From positions 62,001-126,000 of the forward strand of contig JBAIAA010000874.1 of assembly GCA_037893245.1 (NCBI GenBank): a DNA stretch of 64,000 nt, written 5' to 3'. The position numbers were made by a program, and so were the translations under genes. This stretch comes from Crossaster papposus (Eukaryota > Echinodermata > Asteroidea > Velatida > Solasteridae). Below are positions 38,375 through 51,892 of this stretch, piece after piece. Under the pieces are notes generated by a model. The model saw nothing but the letters and a program-made list of their open reading frames with translations, searched no databases and was not told the DNA's origin. Position 1 is the first letter of the stretch; every line of letters starts with the position of its first letter.

Positions 38375-40189
38375 GATTTGGTCTACAATCGGCATATCCC
38401 TACTACTACATATTTAAGATTTGGTCTACAATCGGCATATCCCTACTACTACATATTTAAGATTTGGTCTACAATCGGCATATCCCTACTACTACATGTT
38501 TAAGATTTGGTCTACAATCGGCATATCCCTACTACTACATATTTAAGATTTGGTCTACAATCGGCATATCCCTACTACTACATATTTAAGATTTGGTCTA
38601 CAATCGGCATATCCCTACTACCACATATTTAAGATTTGGTCTACAATCGGCATATCCCTACTACTACATATTTAAGATTTGGTCTACAATTGGCATATCC
38701 CTACTACTACATATTTAAGATTTGGTCTACAATCGGCATATCCCTACTACTACATATTTAAGATTTGGTCTACAATCGGCATATCCCTACTACTACATAT
38801 TTAAGATTTGGTCTACAATCGGCATATCCCTACTACTACATATTTAAGATTTGGTCTACAATCGGCATATCCCTACTACTACATATTTAAGATTTGGTCT
38901 ACAATCGGCATATCCCTACTACTACATATTTAAGATTTGGTCTATAATCGGCATATCCCTACTACTACATATTTAAGATTTGGTCTACAATCGGCATATC
39001 CCTACTACTACATATTTAAGATTTGGTCTACAATCGGCATATCCCTACTACTACATATTTAAGATTTGGTCTACAATCGGCATATCCCTACTACTACATA
39101 TTTAAGATTTGGTCTACAATCGGCATATCCCTACTACTACATATTTAAGATTTGGTCTACAATCGGCATATCCCTACTACTACATATTTAAGATTTGGTC
39201 TACAATCGGCATATCCCTACTACTACATATTTAAGATTTGGTCTACAATCGGCATATCCCTACTACTACATATTTAAGATTTGGTCTACAATCGGCATAT
39301 CTCTACTACTACTACATATTTAAGATTTGGTCTACAATCGGCATATCCCTACTACTACATATTTAAGATTTGGTCTACAATCGGCATATCCCTACTACTA
39401 CATATTTAAGATTTGGTCTACAATCGGCATATCCCTACTACTACATATTTAAGATTTGGTCTACAATCGGCATATCCCTACTACTACATATTTAAGATTT
39501 GGTCTACAATCGGCATATCCCTACTACTACATATTTAAGATTTGGTCTACAATCGGCATATCCCTACTACTACTACATATTTAAGATTTGGTCTACAATC
39601 GGCATATCCCTACTACTACATATTTAAGATTTGGTCTACAATCGGCATATCCCTACTACTACATATTTAAGATTTGGTCTACAATCGGCATATCCCTACT
39701 ACTACATATTTAAGATTTGGTCTACAATCGGCATATCCCTACTACTACATATTTAAGATTTGGTCTACAATCGGCATATCCCTACTACTACTACATATTT
39801 AAGATTTGGTCTACAATCGGCATATCCCTACTACTACATATTTAAGATTTGGTCTACAATCGGCATATCCCTACTACTACATATTTAAGATTTGGTCTAT
39901 AATCGGGATATCCCTACTACTACATATTTAAGATTTGGTCTACAATCGGCATATCCCTACTACTACATATTTAAGATTTGGTCTACAATCGGCATATCCC
40001 TACTACTACATATTTAAGATTTGGTCTACAATCGGCATATCCCTACTACTACATATTTAAGATTTGGTCTACAATCGGCATATCCCTACTACTACATATT
40101 TAAGATTTGGTCTACAATCGGCATATCCCTACTACTACATATTTAAGATTTGGTCTACAATCGGCATATCCCTACTACTACATATTTAA
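38375..40189 (+). repeat. Monomer block, 42 copies with three CTA expansions
   Basis: CATGTTT (38498), CAATTGGC (38691) and TCTATAATCGGC (38945) copy 35764, 35957 and 36211 at 2,734 bp. From the CTA run at 39303 onward the offset is 2,648 bp, two monomers fewer. Confidence 0.93.
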
Positions 40190-40300
40190 CTCGAGGGCTT
40201 GTTCCCACATCAGTTGTTTATTTCTACTGCACACTTCTTTCCCTTTACATAATAATAAATGTGAGTTTGTTTTGTTATCGGATCAAATTGAGTTTTTTAA
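40190..40300 (+). repeat. 111-bp insert, copy 34
   Basis: Private ATCAGTTGTTTA and GTTATCGGATC changes. Confidence 0.93.
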
Positions 40301-42035
40301 GATTTGGTCTACAATCGGCATATCCCTACTACTACATATTTAAGATTTGGTCTACAATCGGCATATCCCTACTACTACATATTTAAGATTTGGTCTACAT
40401 TCGGCATATCCCTACTACTACATATTTAAGATTTGGTCTACAATTGGCATATCCCTACTACTACATATTTAAGATTTGGTCTACAATCGGCATATCCCTA
40501 CTACTACATGTTTAAGATTTGGTCTACAATCGGCATATCCCTACTACTACATATTTAAGATTTGGTCTACAATCGGCATATCCCTACTACTACATATTTA
40601 AGATTTGGTCTACAATCGGCATATCCCTACTACTACTACATATTTAAGATTTGGTCTACAATCGGCATATCCCTACTACTACATATTTAAGATTTGGTCT
40701 ACAATCGGCATATCCCTACTACTACATATTTAAGATTTGGTCTACAATCGGCATATCCCTACTACTACATATTTAAGATTTGGTCTACAATCGGCATATC
40801 CCTACTACTACATATTTAAGATTTGGTCTACAATCGGCATATCCCTACTACTAAATATTTAAGATTTGGTCTACAATCGGCATATCCCTACTACTACTAC
40901 ATATTTAAGATTTGGTCTACAATCGGCATATCCCTACTACTACATATTTAAGATTTGGTCTACAATCGGCATATCCCTACTACTACATATTTAAGATTTG
41001 GTCTACAATCGGCATATCCCTACTACTACATATTTAAGATTTGGTCTACAATCGGCATATCCCTACTACTACATATTTAAGATTTGGTCTACAATCGGCA
41101 TATCCCTACTACTACTACATATTTAAGATTTGGTCTACAATCGGCATATCCCTACTACTACATATTTAAGATTTGGTCTACAATCGGCATATCCCTACTA
41201 CTACATATTTAAGATTTGGTCTACAATCGGCATATCCCTACTACTACATATTTAAGATTTGGTCTACAATCGGCATATCCCTACTACTACATATTTAAGA
41301 TTTGGTCTACAATCGGCATATCCCAACTACTACATATTTAAGATTTGGTCTACAATCGGCATATCCCTACTACTACTACATATTTAAGATTTGGTCTACA
41401 ATCGGCATATCCCTACTACTACATATTTAAGATTTGGTCTACAATCGGCATATCCCTACTACTACATATTTAAGATTTGGTCTACAATCGGCATATCCCT
41501 ACTACTACATATTTAAGATTTGGTCTACAATCGGCATATCCCTACTACTACATATTTAAGATTTGGTCTACAATCGGCATATCCCTACTACTACATATTT
41601 AAGATTTGGTCTATAATCGGGATATCCCTACTACTACATATTTAAGATTTGGTCTACAATCGGCATATCCCTACTACTACATATTTAAGATTTGGTCTAC
41701 AATCGGCATATCCCTACTACTACATATTTAAGATTTGGTCTACAATCGGCATATCCATACTACTACTACATATTTAAGATTTGGTCTACAATCGGCATAT
41801 CCCTACTACTACATATTTAAGATTTGGTCTACAATCGGCATATCCCTACTACTACATATTTAAGATTTGGTCTACAATCGGCATATCCCTACTACTACAT
41901 ATTTAAGATTTGGTCTACAATCGGCATATCCCTACTACTACATATTTAAGATTTGGTCTATAATCGGGATATCCCTACTACTACATATTTAGGATTTGGT
42001 CTACAATCGGCATATCCCTACTACTACATATTTAA
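40301..42035 (+). repeat. Monomer block, 40 copies with five CTA expansions
   Basis: The CTA runs begin at 40627, 40888, 41106, 41367 and about 41757 (steps of 261, 218, 261 and 390 bp). The last is in a monomer with ATCCATACTAC. CTAAATATTT occurs near 40853. Confidence 0.93.
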
Positions 42036-42146
42036 CTCGAGGGCTTGTTCCCACATCAGGTGTTTATTTCTACTGCACACTTCTTTCCCTTTACATAATA
42101 ATACATGTGAGTTTGTTTTGTTATCAGATCAAATTGAGTTTTTTAA
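42036..42146 (+). repeat. 111-bp insert, copy 35 (AATACATG subtype)
   Basis: First copy with ATAATAATACATGTGAG (A to C). Preceded by TTTAGG at the monomer junction. Confidence 0.93.
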
Positions 42147-42794
42147 GATTTGGTCTACAATCGGCATATCCCTACTACTACATATTTAAGATTTGGTCTA
42201 CAATCGGCATATCCCTACTACTACATATTTAAGATTTGGTCTACAATCGGCATATCCCTACTACTACATATTTAAGATTTGGTCTACAATCGGCATATCC
42301 ATACTACTACTACATATTTAAGATTTGGTCTACAATCGGCATATCCCTACTACTACATATTTAAGATTTGGTCTACAATCGGCATATCCCTACTACTACA
42401 TATTTAAGATTTGGTCTACAATCGGCATATCCCTACTACTACATATTTAAGATTTGGTCTACAATCGGCATATCCCTACTACTACATATTTAAGATTTGG
42501 TCTATAATCGGGATATCCCTACTACTACATATTTAAGATTTGGTCTACAATCGGCATATCCCTACTACTACATATTTAAGATTTGGTCTACAATCGGCAT
42601 ATCCCTACTACTACATATTTAAGATTTGGTCTACAATCGGCATATCCCTACTACTACATATTTAAGATTTGGTCTACAATCGGCATATCCCTACTACTAC
42701 ATATTTAAGATTTGGTCTACAATCGGCATATCCCTACTACTACATATTTAAGATTTGGTCTACAATCGGCATATCCCTACTACTACATATTTAA

Positions 42795-42905
42795 CTCGAG
42801 GGCTTGTTCCCACATCAGGTGTTTATTTCTACTGCACACTTCTTTCCCTTTACATAATAATAAATGTGAGTTTGTTTTGTTATCAGATCAAATTGAGTTT
42901 TTTAA
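42795..42905 (+). repeat. 111-bp insert, copy 36
   Basis: Reference AATAAATG. A following monomer has CATATTCCTAC (42971). Confidence 0.93.
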
Positions 42906-43507
42906 GATTTGGTCTACAATCGGCATATCCCTACTACTACATATTTAAGATTTGGTCTACAATCGGCATATTCCTACTACTACATATTTAAGATTTGGTC
43001 TACAATCGGCATATCCCTACTACTACATATTTAAGATTTGGTCTACAATTGGCATATCCCTACTACTACATATTTAAGATTTGGTCTACAATCGGCATAT
43101 CCCTACTACTACATGTTTAAGATTTGGTCTACAATCGGCATATCCCTACTACTACATATATAAGATTTGGTCTACAATCGGCATATCCCTACTACTACAT
43201 ATTTAAGATTTGGTCTACAATCGGCATATCCCTACTACTACATATTTAAGATTTGGTCTATAATCGGCATATCCCTACTACTACATATTTAAGATTTGGT
43301 CTACAATCGGCATTTGCCTACTACTACATATTTAAGATTTGGTCTACAATCGGCATATCCCTACTACTACATATTTAAGATTTGGTCTACAATCGGCATA
43401 TCCCTACTACTACATATTTAAGATTTGGTCTACAATCGGCATATCCCTACTACTACATATTTAGGATTTGGTCTACAATCGGCATATCCCTACTACTACA
43501 TATTTAA

Positions 43508-43618
43508 CTCGAGGGCTTGTTCCCACATCATGTGTTTATTTCTACTGCACACTTCTTTCCCTTTACATAATAATACATGTGAGTTTGTTTTGTTATCAGA
43601 TCAAATTGAGTTTTTTAA
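43508..43618 (+). repeat. 111-bp insert, copy 37 (AATACATG subtype)
   Basis: AATACATG plus private CACATCATGTG. TTTAGG precedes. Confidence 0.93.
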
Positions 43619-44355
43619 GATTTGGTCTACAATCGGCATATCCCTACTACTACATATTTAAGATTTGGTCTACAATCGGCATATCCCTACTACTACATAT
43701 TTAAGATTTGGTCTACAATCGGCATATCCCTACTACTACATATTTAAGATTTGGTCTACAATCGGCATATCCCTACTACTACTACATATTTAAGATTTGG
43801 TCTACAATCGGCATATCCCTACTACTACATATTTAAGATTTGGTCTACAATCGGCATATCCCTACTACTACATATTTAAGATTTGGTCTACAATCGGCAT
43901 ATCCCTACTACTACATATTTAAGATTTGGTCTACAATCGGCATATCCCTACTACTACATATTTAAGATTTGGTCTACAATCGGCATATCCCTACTACTAC
44001 ATATTTAAGATTTGGTCTACAATCGGCATATCCCAACTACTACTACATATTTAAGATTTGGTCTACAATCGGCATATCCCTACTACTACATATTTAAGAT
44101 TTGGTCTACAATCGGCATATCCCTACTACTACATATTTAAGATTTGGTCTACAATCGGCATATCCCTACTACTACATATTTAAGATTTGGTCTACAATCG
44201 GCATATCCCTACTACTACATATTTAAGATTTGGTCTACAATCGGCATATCCCTACTACTACATATTTAAGATTTGGTCTACAATCGGCATATCCCTACTA
44301 CTACATATTTAAGATTTGGTCTACAATCGGCATATCCCTACTACTACATATTTAA

Positions 44356-44466
44356 CTCGAGGGCTTGTTCCCACATCAGGTGTTTATTTCTACTGCACAC
44401 TTCTTTCCCTTTACATAATAATACATGTGAGTTTGTTTTGTTATCAGATCAAATTGAGTTTTTTAA
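44356..44466 (+). repeat. 111-bp insert, copy 38 (AATACATG subtype)
   Basis: 2,320 bp after copy 35. Confidence 0.93.
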
Positions 44467-45114
44467 GATTTGGTCTACAATCGGCATATCCCTACTACTA
44501 CATATTTAAGATTTGGTCTACAATCGGCATATCCCTACTACTACATATTTAAGATTTGGTCTACAATCGGCATATCCCTACTACTACATATTTAAGATTT
44601 GGTCTACAATCGGCATATCCATACTACTACTACATATTTAAGATTTGGTCTACAATCGGCATATCCCTACTACTACATATTTAAGATTTGGTCTACAATC
44701 GGCATATCCCTACTACTACATATTTAAGATTTGGTCTACAATCGGCATATCCCTACTACTACATATTTAAGATTTGGTCTACAATCGGCATATCCCTACT
44801 ACTACATATTTAAGATTTGGTCTATAATCGGGATATCCCTACTACTACATATTTAAGATTTGGTCTACAATCGGCATATCCCTACTACTACATATTTAAG
44901 ATTTGGTCTACAATCGGCATATCCCTACTACTACATATTTAAGATTTGGTCTACAATCGGCATATCCCTACTACTACATATTTAAGATTTGGTCTACAAT
45001 CGGCATATCCCTACTACTACATATTTAAGATTTGGTCTACAATCGGCATATCCCTACTACTACATATTTAAGATTTGGTCTACAATCGGCATATCCCTAC
45101 TACTACATATTTAA

Positions 45115-45225
45115 CTCGAGGGCTTGTTCCCACATCAGGTGTTTATTTCTACTGCACACTTCTTTCCCTTTACATAATAATAAATGTGAGTTTGTTTTGT
45201 TATCAGATCAAATTGAGTTTTTTAA
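45115..45225 (+). repeat. 111-bp insert, copy 39
   Basis: 2,320 bp after copy 36, with CATATTCCTAC following (45291), as after copy 36. Confidence 0.93.
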
Positions 45226-46607
45226 GATTTGGTCTACAATCGGCATATCCCTACTACTACATATTTAAGATTTGGTCTACAATCGGCATATTCCTACTAC
45301 TACATATTTAAGATTTGGTCTACAATCGGCATATCCCTACTACTACATATTTAAGATTTGGTCTACAATTGGCATATCCCTACTACTACATATTTAAGAT
45401 TTGGTCTACAATCGGCATATCCCTACTACTACATGTTTAAGATTTGGTCTACAATCGGCATATCCCTACTACTACATATTTAAGATTTGGTCTACAATCG
45501 GCATATCCCTACTACTACATATTTAAGATTTGGTCTACAATCGGCATATCCCTACTACTACATATTTAAGATTTGGTCTATAATCGGCATATCCCTACTA
45601 CTACATATTTAAGATTTGGTCTACAATCGGCATTTGCCTACTACTACATATTTAAGATTTGGTCTACAATCGGCATATCCCTACTACTACATATTTAAGA
45701 TTTGGTCTACAATCGGCATATCCCTACTACTACATATTTAAGATTTGGTCTACAATCGGCATATCCCTACTACTACTACATATTTAAGATTTGGTCTACA
45801 ATCGGCATATCCCTACTACTACATATTTAAGATTTGGTCTACAATCGGCATATCCCTACTACTACATATTTAAGATTTGGTCTACAATCGGCATATCCCT
45901 ACTACTACATATTTAAGATTTGGTCTACAATCGGCATATCCCTACTACTACATATTTAAGATTTGGTCTACAATCGGCATATCCCTACTACTACATATTT
46001 AAGATTTGGTCTACAATCGGCATATCCGTACTACTACTACATATTTAAGATTTGGTCTACAATCGGCATATCCCTACTACTACATATTTAAGATTTGGTC
46101 TACAATCGGCATATCCCTACTACTACATATTTAAGATTTGGTCTACAATCGGCATATCCCTACTACTACATATTTAAGATTTGGTCTACAATCGGCATAT
46201 CCCTACTACTACATGTTTAAGATTTGGTCTACAATCGGCATATCCCTACTACTACATATTTAAGATTTGGTCTACAATCGGCATATCCCTACTACTACAT
46301 ATTTAAGATTTGGTCTACAATCGGCATATCCCTACTACTACATATTTAAGATTTGGTCTATAATCGGCATATCCCTACTACTACATATTTAAGATTTGGT
46401 CTACAATCGGCATATCCCTACTACTACATATTTAAGATTTGGTCTACAATCGGCATATCCCTACTACTACATATTTAAGATTTGGTCTACAATCGGCATA
46501 TCCCTACTACTACATATTTAAGATTTGGTCTACAATCGGCATATCCCTACTACTACATATTTAGGATTTGGTCTACAATCGGCATATCCCTACTACTACA
46601 TATTTAA
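45226..46607 (+). repeat. Monomer block, 32 copies with two CTA expansions
   Basis: CTA runs at 45767 and about 46028, again 261 bp apart. The second is in ATCCGTACTACTACTAC, a variant seen again near 48810 and 51150. No other sequence. Confidence 0.93.
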
Positions 46608-46718
46608 CTCGAGGGCTTGTTCCCACATCAGGTGTTTATTTCTACTGCACACTTCTTTCCCTTTACATAATAATACATGTGAGTTTGTTTTGTTATCAGA
46701 TCAAATTGATTTTTTTAA
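46608..46718 (+). repeat. 111-bp insert, copy 40 (AATACATG subtype)
   Basis: AATACATG together with a right end AATTGATTTTTTTAAG (G to T), the latter shared with copies 44, 45, 48 and 49. Confidence 0.93.
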
Positions 46719-47362
46719 GATTTGGTCTACAATCGGCATATCCCTACTACTACATATTTAAGATTTGGTCTACAATCGGCATATCCCTACTACTACATAT
46801 TTAAGATTTGGTCTACAATCGGCATATCCCTACTACTACATATTTAAGATTTGGTCTACAATCGGCATATCCCTACTACTACATGTTTAAGATTTGGTCT
46901 ACAATCGGCATATCCCTACTACTACATGTTTAAGATTTGGTCTACAATCGGCATATCCCTACTACTACATATTTAAGATTTGGTCTACAATCGGCATATC
47001 CCTACTACTACATATTTAAGATTTGGTCTACAATCGGCATATCCCTACTACTACATATTTAAGATTTGTCTACAATCGGCATATCTCTACTACTACATAT
47101 TTAAGATTTGGTCTACAATCGGCAAATCCCTACTACTACATATTTAAGATTTGGTCTACAATCGGCATATCCCTACTACTACATATTTAAGATTTGGTCT
47201 ACAATCGGCATATCCCTACTACTACATATTTAAGATTTGGTCTACAATCGGCATATCCCTACTACTACATAGTTAAGATTTGGTCTACAATCGGCATATC
47301 CCTACTACTACATATTTAAGATTTGGTCTACAATCGGCATATCCCTACTACTACATATTTAA

Positions 47363-47473
47363 CTCGAGGGCTTGTTCCCACATCAGGTGTTTATTTCTAC
47401 TGCACACTTCTTTCCCTTTACATAATAATAAATGTGAGTTTGTTTTGTTATCAGATCAAATTGAGTTTTTTAA
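47363..47473 (+). repeat. 111-bp insert, copy 41
   Basis: Reference core. Fifteen monomers minus 1 bp after copy 40 (deletion GATTTGTCTAC near 47068). The next monomer reads GATTCGGTC. Confidence 0.93.
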
Positions 47474-48424
47474 GATTCGGTCTACAATCGGCATATCCCT
47501 ACTACTACATATTTAAGATTTGGTCTACAATCGGCATATCCCTACTACTACATATTTAAGATTTGGTCTACAATCGGCATATCCCTACTACTACATATTT
47601 AAGATTTGGTCTACAATCGGCATATCCCTACTACTACATATTTAAGATTTGGTCTACAATCGGCATATCCCTACTACTACATGTTTAAGATTTGGTCTAC
47701 AATCGGCATATCCCTACTACTACATGTTTAAGATTTGGTCTACAATCGGCATATCCCTACTACTACATATTTAAGATTTGGTCTACAATCGGCATATCCC
47801 TACTACTACATATTTAAGATTTGGTCTACAATCGGCATATCCCTACTACTACATATTTAATATTTGGTCTACAATCGGCATATCTCTACTACTACATATT
47901 TAATTTAAGATTTGGTCTACAATCGGCATATCCCTACTACTACATATTTAAGATTTGGTCTACAATCGGCATATCCCTACAACTACATATTTAAGATTTG
48001 GTCTACAATCGGCATATCCCTACTACTACATATTTAAGATTTGGTCTACAATCGGCATATCCCTACTACTACATATTTAAGATTTGGTCTACAATCGGCA
48101 TATCCCTACTACTACATATTTAAGATTTGGTCTACAATCGGCATATCCCTACTACTACATATTTAAGATTTGGTCTACAATCAGCATATCTCTACTACTA
48201 CATATTTAAGATTTGGTCTACAATCGGCATATCCCTACTACTACATATTTAAGATTTGGTCTACAATCGGCATATCCCTACTACTACATATTTAAGATTT
48301 GGTCTACAATCGGCATATCCCTACTACTACATATTTAAGATTTGGTCTACAATCGGCATATCCCTACTACTACATATTTAAGATTTGGTCTACAATCGGC
48401 ATATCCCTACTACTACATATTTAA
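47474..48424 (+). repeat. Monomer block, 22 copies plus 5 bp
   Basis: Monomers only, with one 48-bp monomer whose junction is CATATTTAATTTAAGATT (see 47899-47908). The 5-bp excess fully explains the odd spacing between copies 41 and 42. Confidence 0.94.
47899..47908 (+). other. Tandem TTTAA-TTTAA: possible empty excised insert site
   Basis: An ordinary junction is CATA-TTTAA-GATT. A filled junction is CATA-TTTAA-core-TTTAA-GATT. Here the sequence is CATA-TTTAA-TTTAA-GATT: the filled site with the whole 106-bp core missing and both 5-bp copies kept. It fits an excision footprint. A 5-bp slippage duplication would look the same. I found no second example in the window. Confidence 0.6.
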
Positions 48425-48535
48425 CTCGAGGGCTTGTTCCCACATCAGGTGTTTATTTCTACTGCACACTTCTTTCCCTTTACATAATAATACATGTGAG
48501 TTTGTTTTGTTATCAGATCAAATTGAGTTTTTTAA
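48425..48535 (+). repeat. 111-bp insert, copy 42 (AATACATG subtype)
   Basis: First insert of the 2,339-bp tandem unit. Its duplicate is copy 46. Confidence 0.93.
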
Positions 48536-49441
48536 GATTTGGTCTACAATCGGCATATCCCTACTACTACATATTTAAGATTTGGTCTACAATCGGCATA
48601 TCCCTACTACTACATATTTAAGATTTGGTCTACAATCGGCATATCCCTACTACTACATATTTAAGATTTGGTCTACAATCGGCATATCCCTACTACTACA
48701 TATTTACAATTTGGTCTACAATCGGCATATCTCTACTACTACATATTTAAGATTTGGTCTACAATCGGCATATCCCTACTACTACATATTTAAGATTTGG
48801 TCTACAATCGGCATATCCGTACTACTACTACATATTTAAGATTTGGTCTACAATCGGCATATCCCTACTACTACATATTTAAGATTTGGTCTACAATCGG
48901 CATATCCCTACTACTACATATTTAAGATTTGGTCTACAATCGGCATATCCCTACTACTACATATTTAAGATTTGGTCTACAATCGGCATATCCCTACTAC
49001 TACATATTTAAGATTTGGTCTACAATCGGCATATCCCTACTACTACATATTTAAGATTTGGTCTACAATCGGCATATCCCTACTACTACATATTTAAGAT
49101 TTGGTCTACAATCGGCATATCTCTACTACTACATATTTAAGATTTGGTCTACAATCGGGATATCCCTACTACTACATATTTAAGATTTGGTCTACAATCG
49201 GCATATCCCTACTACTACATATTTAAGATTTGGTCTACAATCGGCATATCCCTACTACTACATATTTAAGATTTGGTCTACAATCGGCATATCCCTACTA
49301 CTACATTTTTAAGATTTGGTCTACAATCGGCATATCCCTACTACTACATATTTAAGATTTGGTCTACAATCGGCATATCCCTACTACTACATATTTAATA
49401 TTTGGTCTACAATCGGCATATCCCTACTACTACATATTTAA

Positions 49442-49553
49442 CTCGAGGGCTTGTTCCCACATCAGGTGTTTATTTCTACTGCACACTTCTTTCCCTTTAC
49501 ATAATAATAAATGTGAGTTTGTTTTGTTATCAGATCAAATTGAGTTTTTTTAA
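49442..49553 (+). repeat. 112-bp insert, copy 43 (seven-T end)
   Basis: The right-hand T run has one extra T (GAGTTTTTTTAAG), making the insertion 112 bp. Preceded by TTTAATATTTGG. Duplicate: copy 47. Confidence 0.93.
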
Positions 49554-50111
49554 GATTTGGTCTACAATCGGCATATTCCTACTACTACATATTTAAGATT
49601 TGGTCTACAATCGGCATATCCCTACTACTACATATTTAAGATTTGGTCTACAATCGGCATATCCCTACTACTACATATTTAAGATTTGGTCTACAATTGG
49701 CATATCCCTACTACTACATATTTAAGATTTGGTCTACAATCGGCATATCCCTACTACTACATATTTAAGATTTGGTCTACAATCGGCATATCCCTACTAC
49801 TACATATTTAAGATTTGGTCTACAATCGGCATATCCCTACTACTACATATTTAAGATTTGGTCTACAATCGGCATATCCCTACTACTACATATTTAAGAT
49901 TTGGTCTACAATCGGCATATCCCTACTACTACATATTTAAGATTTGGTCTACAATCGGCATATCCCTACTACTACATATTTAAGATTTGGTCTACAATCG
50001 GCATATCCCTACTACTACATATTTAAGATTTGTCTACAATCGGCATATCCCTACTACTAAATATTTAAGATTTGGTCTACAATTGGCATATCCCTACTAC
50101 TACATTTTTAA

Positions 50112-50222
50112 CTCGAGGGCTTGTTCCCACATCAGGTGTTTATTTCTACTGCACACTTCTTTCCCTTTACATAATAATAAATGTGAGTTTGTTTTGTTAT
50201 CAGATCAAATTGATTTTTTTAA
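50112..50222 (+). repeat. 111-bp insert, copy 44 (TTGATTTT end)
   Basis: Preceded by a run of odd monomers: GATTTGTCTAC (one base short, near 50031), CTAAATATTT, CAATTGGC and CATTTTTAA. Right end AATTGATTTTTTTAAG. Duplicate: copy 48. Confidence 0.93.
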
Positions 50223-50480
50223 GATTTGGTCTACAATCGGCATATCCCTACTACTACATATTTAAGATTTGGTCTACAATCGGCATATCCCTACTACTAC
50301 ATATTTAAGATTTGGTCTACAATCGGCATATCCCTACTACTACATATTTAAGATTTGGTCCACAATCGGCATATCCCTACTACTACATATTTAAGATTTG
50401 GTCTACAATCGGCATATCCCTACTACTACATATTTAAGATTTGGTCTACAATCGGCATATCCCTACTACTACATATTTAA

Positions 50481-50591
50481 CTCGAGGGCTTGTTCCCACA
50501 TCAGGTGTTTATTTCTACTGCACACTTCTTTCCCTTTACATAATAATAAATGTGAGTTTGTTTTGTTATCAGATCAAATTGATTTTTTTAA
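50481..50591 (+). repeat. 111-bp insert, copy 45 (TTGATTTT end)
   Basis: Six monomers after copy 44. Followed by CATATCACTAC. Duplicate: copy 49. Confidence 0.93.
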
Positions 50592-50763
50592 GATTTGGTC
50601 TACAATCGGCATATCACTACTACTACATATTTAAGATTTGGTCTACAATCGGCATATCCCTACTACTACATATTTAAGATTTGGTCTACAATCGGCATAT
50701 CCCTACTACTACATATTTAAGATTTGGTCTACAATCGGCATATCCCTACTACTACATATTTAA

Positions 50764-50874
50764 CTCGAGGGCTTGTTCCCACATCAGGTGTTTATTTCTA
50801 CTGCACACTTCTTTCCCTTTACATAATAATACATGTGAGTTTGTTTTGTTATCAGATCAAATTGAGTTTTTTAA
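50764..50874 (+). repeat. 111-bp insert, copy 46 (AATACATG subtype)
   Basis: Duplicate of copy 42 at 2,339 bp. Confidence 0.93.
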
Positions 50875-51780
50875 GATTTGGTCTACAATCGGCATATCCC
50901 TACTACTACATATTTAAGATTTGGTCTACAATCGGCATATCCCTACTACTACATATTTAAGATTTGGTCTACAATCGGCATATCCCTACTACTACATATT
51001 TAAGATTTGGTCTACAATCGGCATATCCCTACTACTACATATTTACAATTTGGTCTACAATCGGCATATCTCTACTACTACATATTTAAGATTTGGTCTA
51101 CAATCGGCATATCCCTACTACTACATATTTAAGATTTGGTCTACAATCGGCATATCCGTACTACTACTACATATTTAAGATTTGGTCTACAATCGGCATA
51201 TCCCTACTACTACATATTTAAGATTTGGTCTACAATCGGCATATCCCTACTACTACATATTTAAGATTTGGTCTACAATCGGCATATCCCTACTACTACA
51301 TATTTAAGATTTGGTCTACAATCGGCATATCCCTACTACTACATATTTAAGATTTGGTCTACAATCGGCATATCCCTACTACTACATATTTAAGATTTGG
51401 TCTACAATCGGCATATCCCTACTACTACATATTTAAGATTTGGTCTACAATCGGCATATCTCTACTACTACATATTTAAGATTTGGTCTACAATCGGGAT
51501 ATCCCTACTACTACATATTTAAGATTTGGTCTACAATCGGCATATCCCTACTACTACATATTTAAGATTTGGTCTACAATCGGCATATCCCTACTACTAC
51601 ATATTTAAGATTTGGTCTACAATCGGCATATCCCTACTACTACATTTTTAAGATTTGGTCTACAATCGGCATATCCCTACTACTACATATTTAAGATTTG
51701 GTCTACAATCGGCATATCCCTACTACTACATATTTAATATTTGGTCTACAATCGGCATATCCCTACTACTACATATTTAA

Positions 51781-51892
51781 CTCGAGGGCTTGTTCCCACA
51801 TCAGGTGTTTATTTCTACTGCACACTTCTTTCCCTTTACATAATAATAAATGTGAGTTTGTTTTGTTATCAGATCAAATTGAGTTTTTTTAA
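51781..51892 (+). repeat. 112-bp insert, copy 47 (seven-T end)
   Basis: Duplicate of copy 43 at 2,339 bp, extra T retained. Confidence 0.93.

Larger units (their letters stand above)
42036..45750 (+). repeat. 2,320-bp higher-order duplication
   Basis: Inserts 42036/44356 and 42795/45115, CATATTCCTAC (42971/45291) and the rare CATTTGCCTAC (43311/45631) all repeat at 2,320 bp. The first copy has a private CATATATAAG near 43157. The block between (about 43.4-44.3 kb, with copy 37) is part of the repeat unit. The ends are approximate. Confidence 0.87.
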
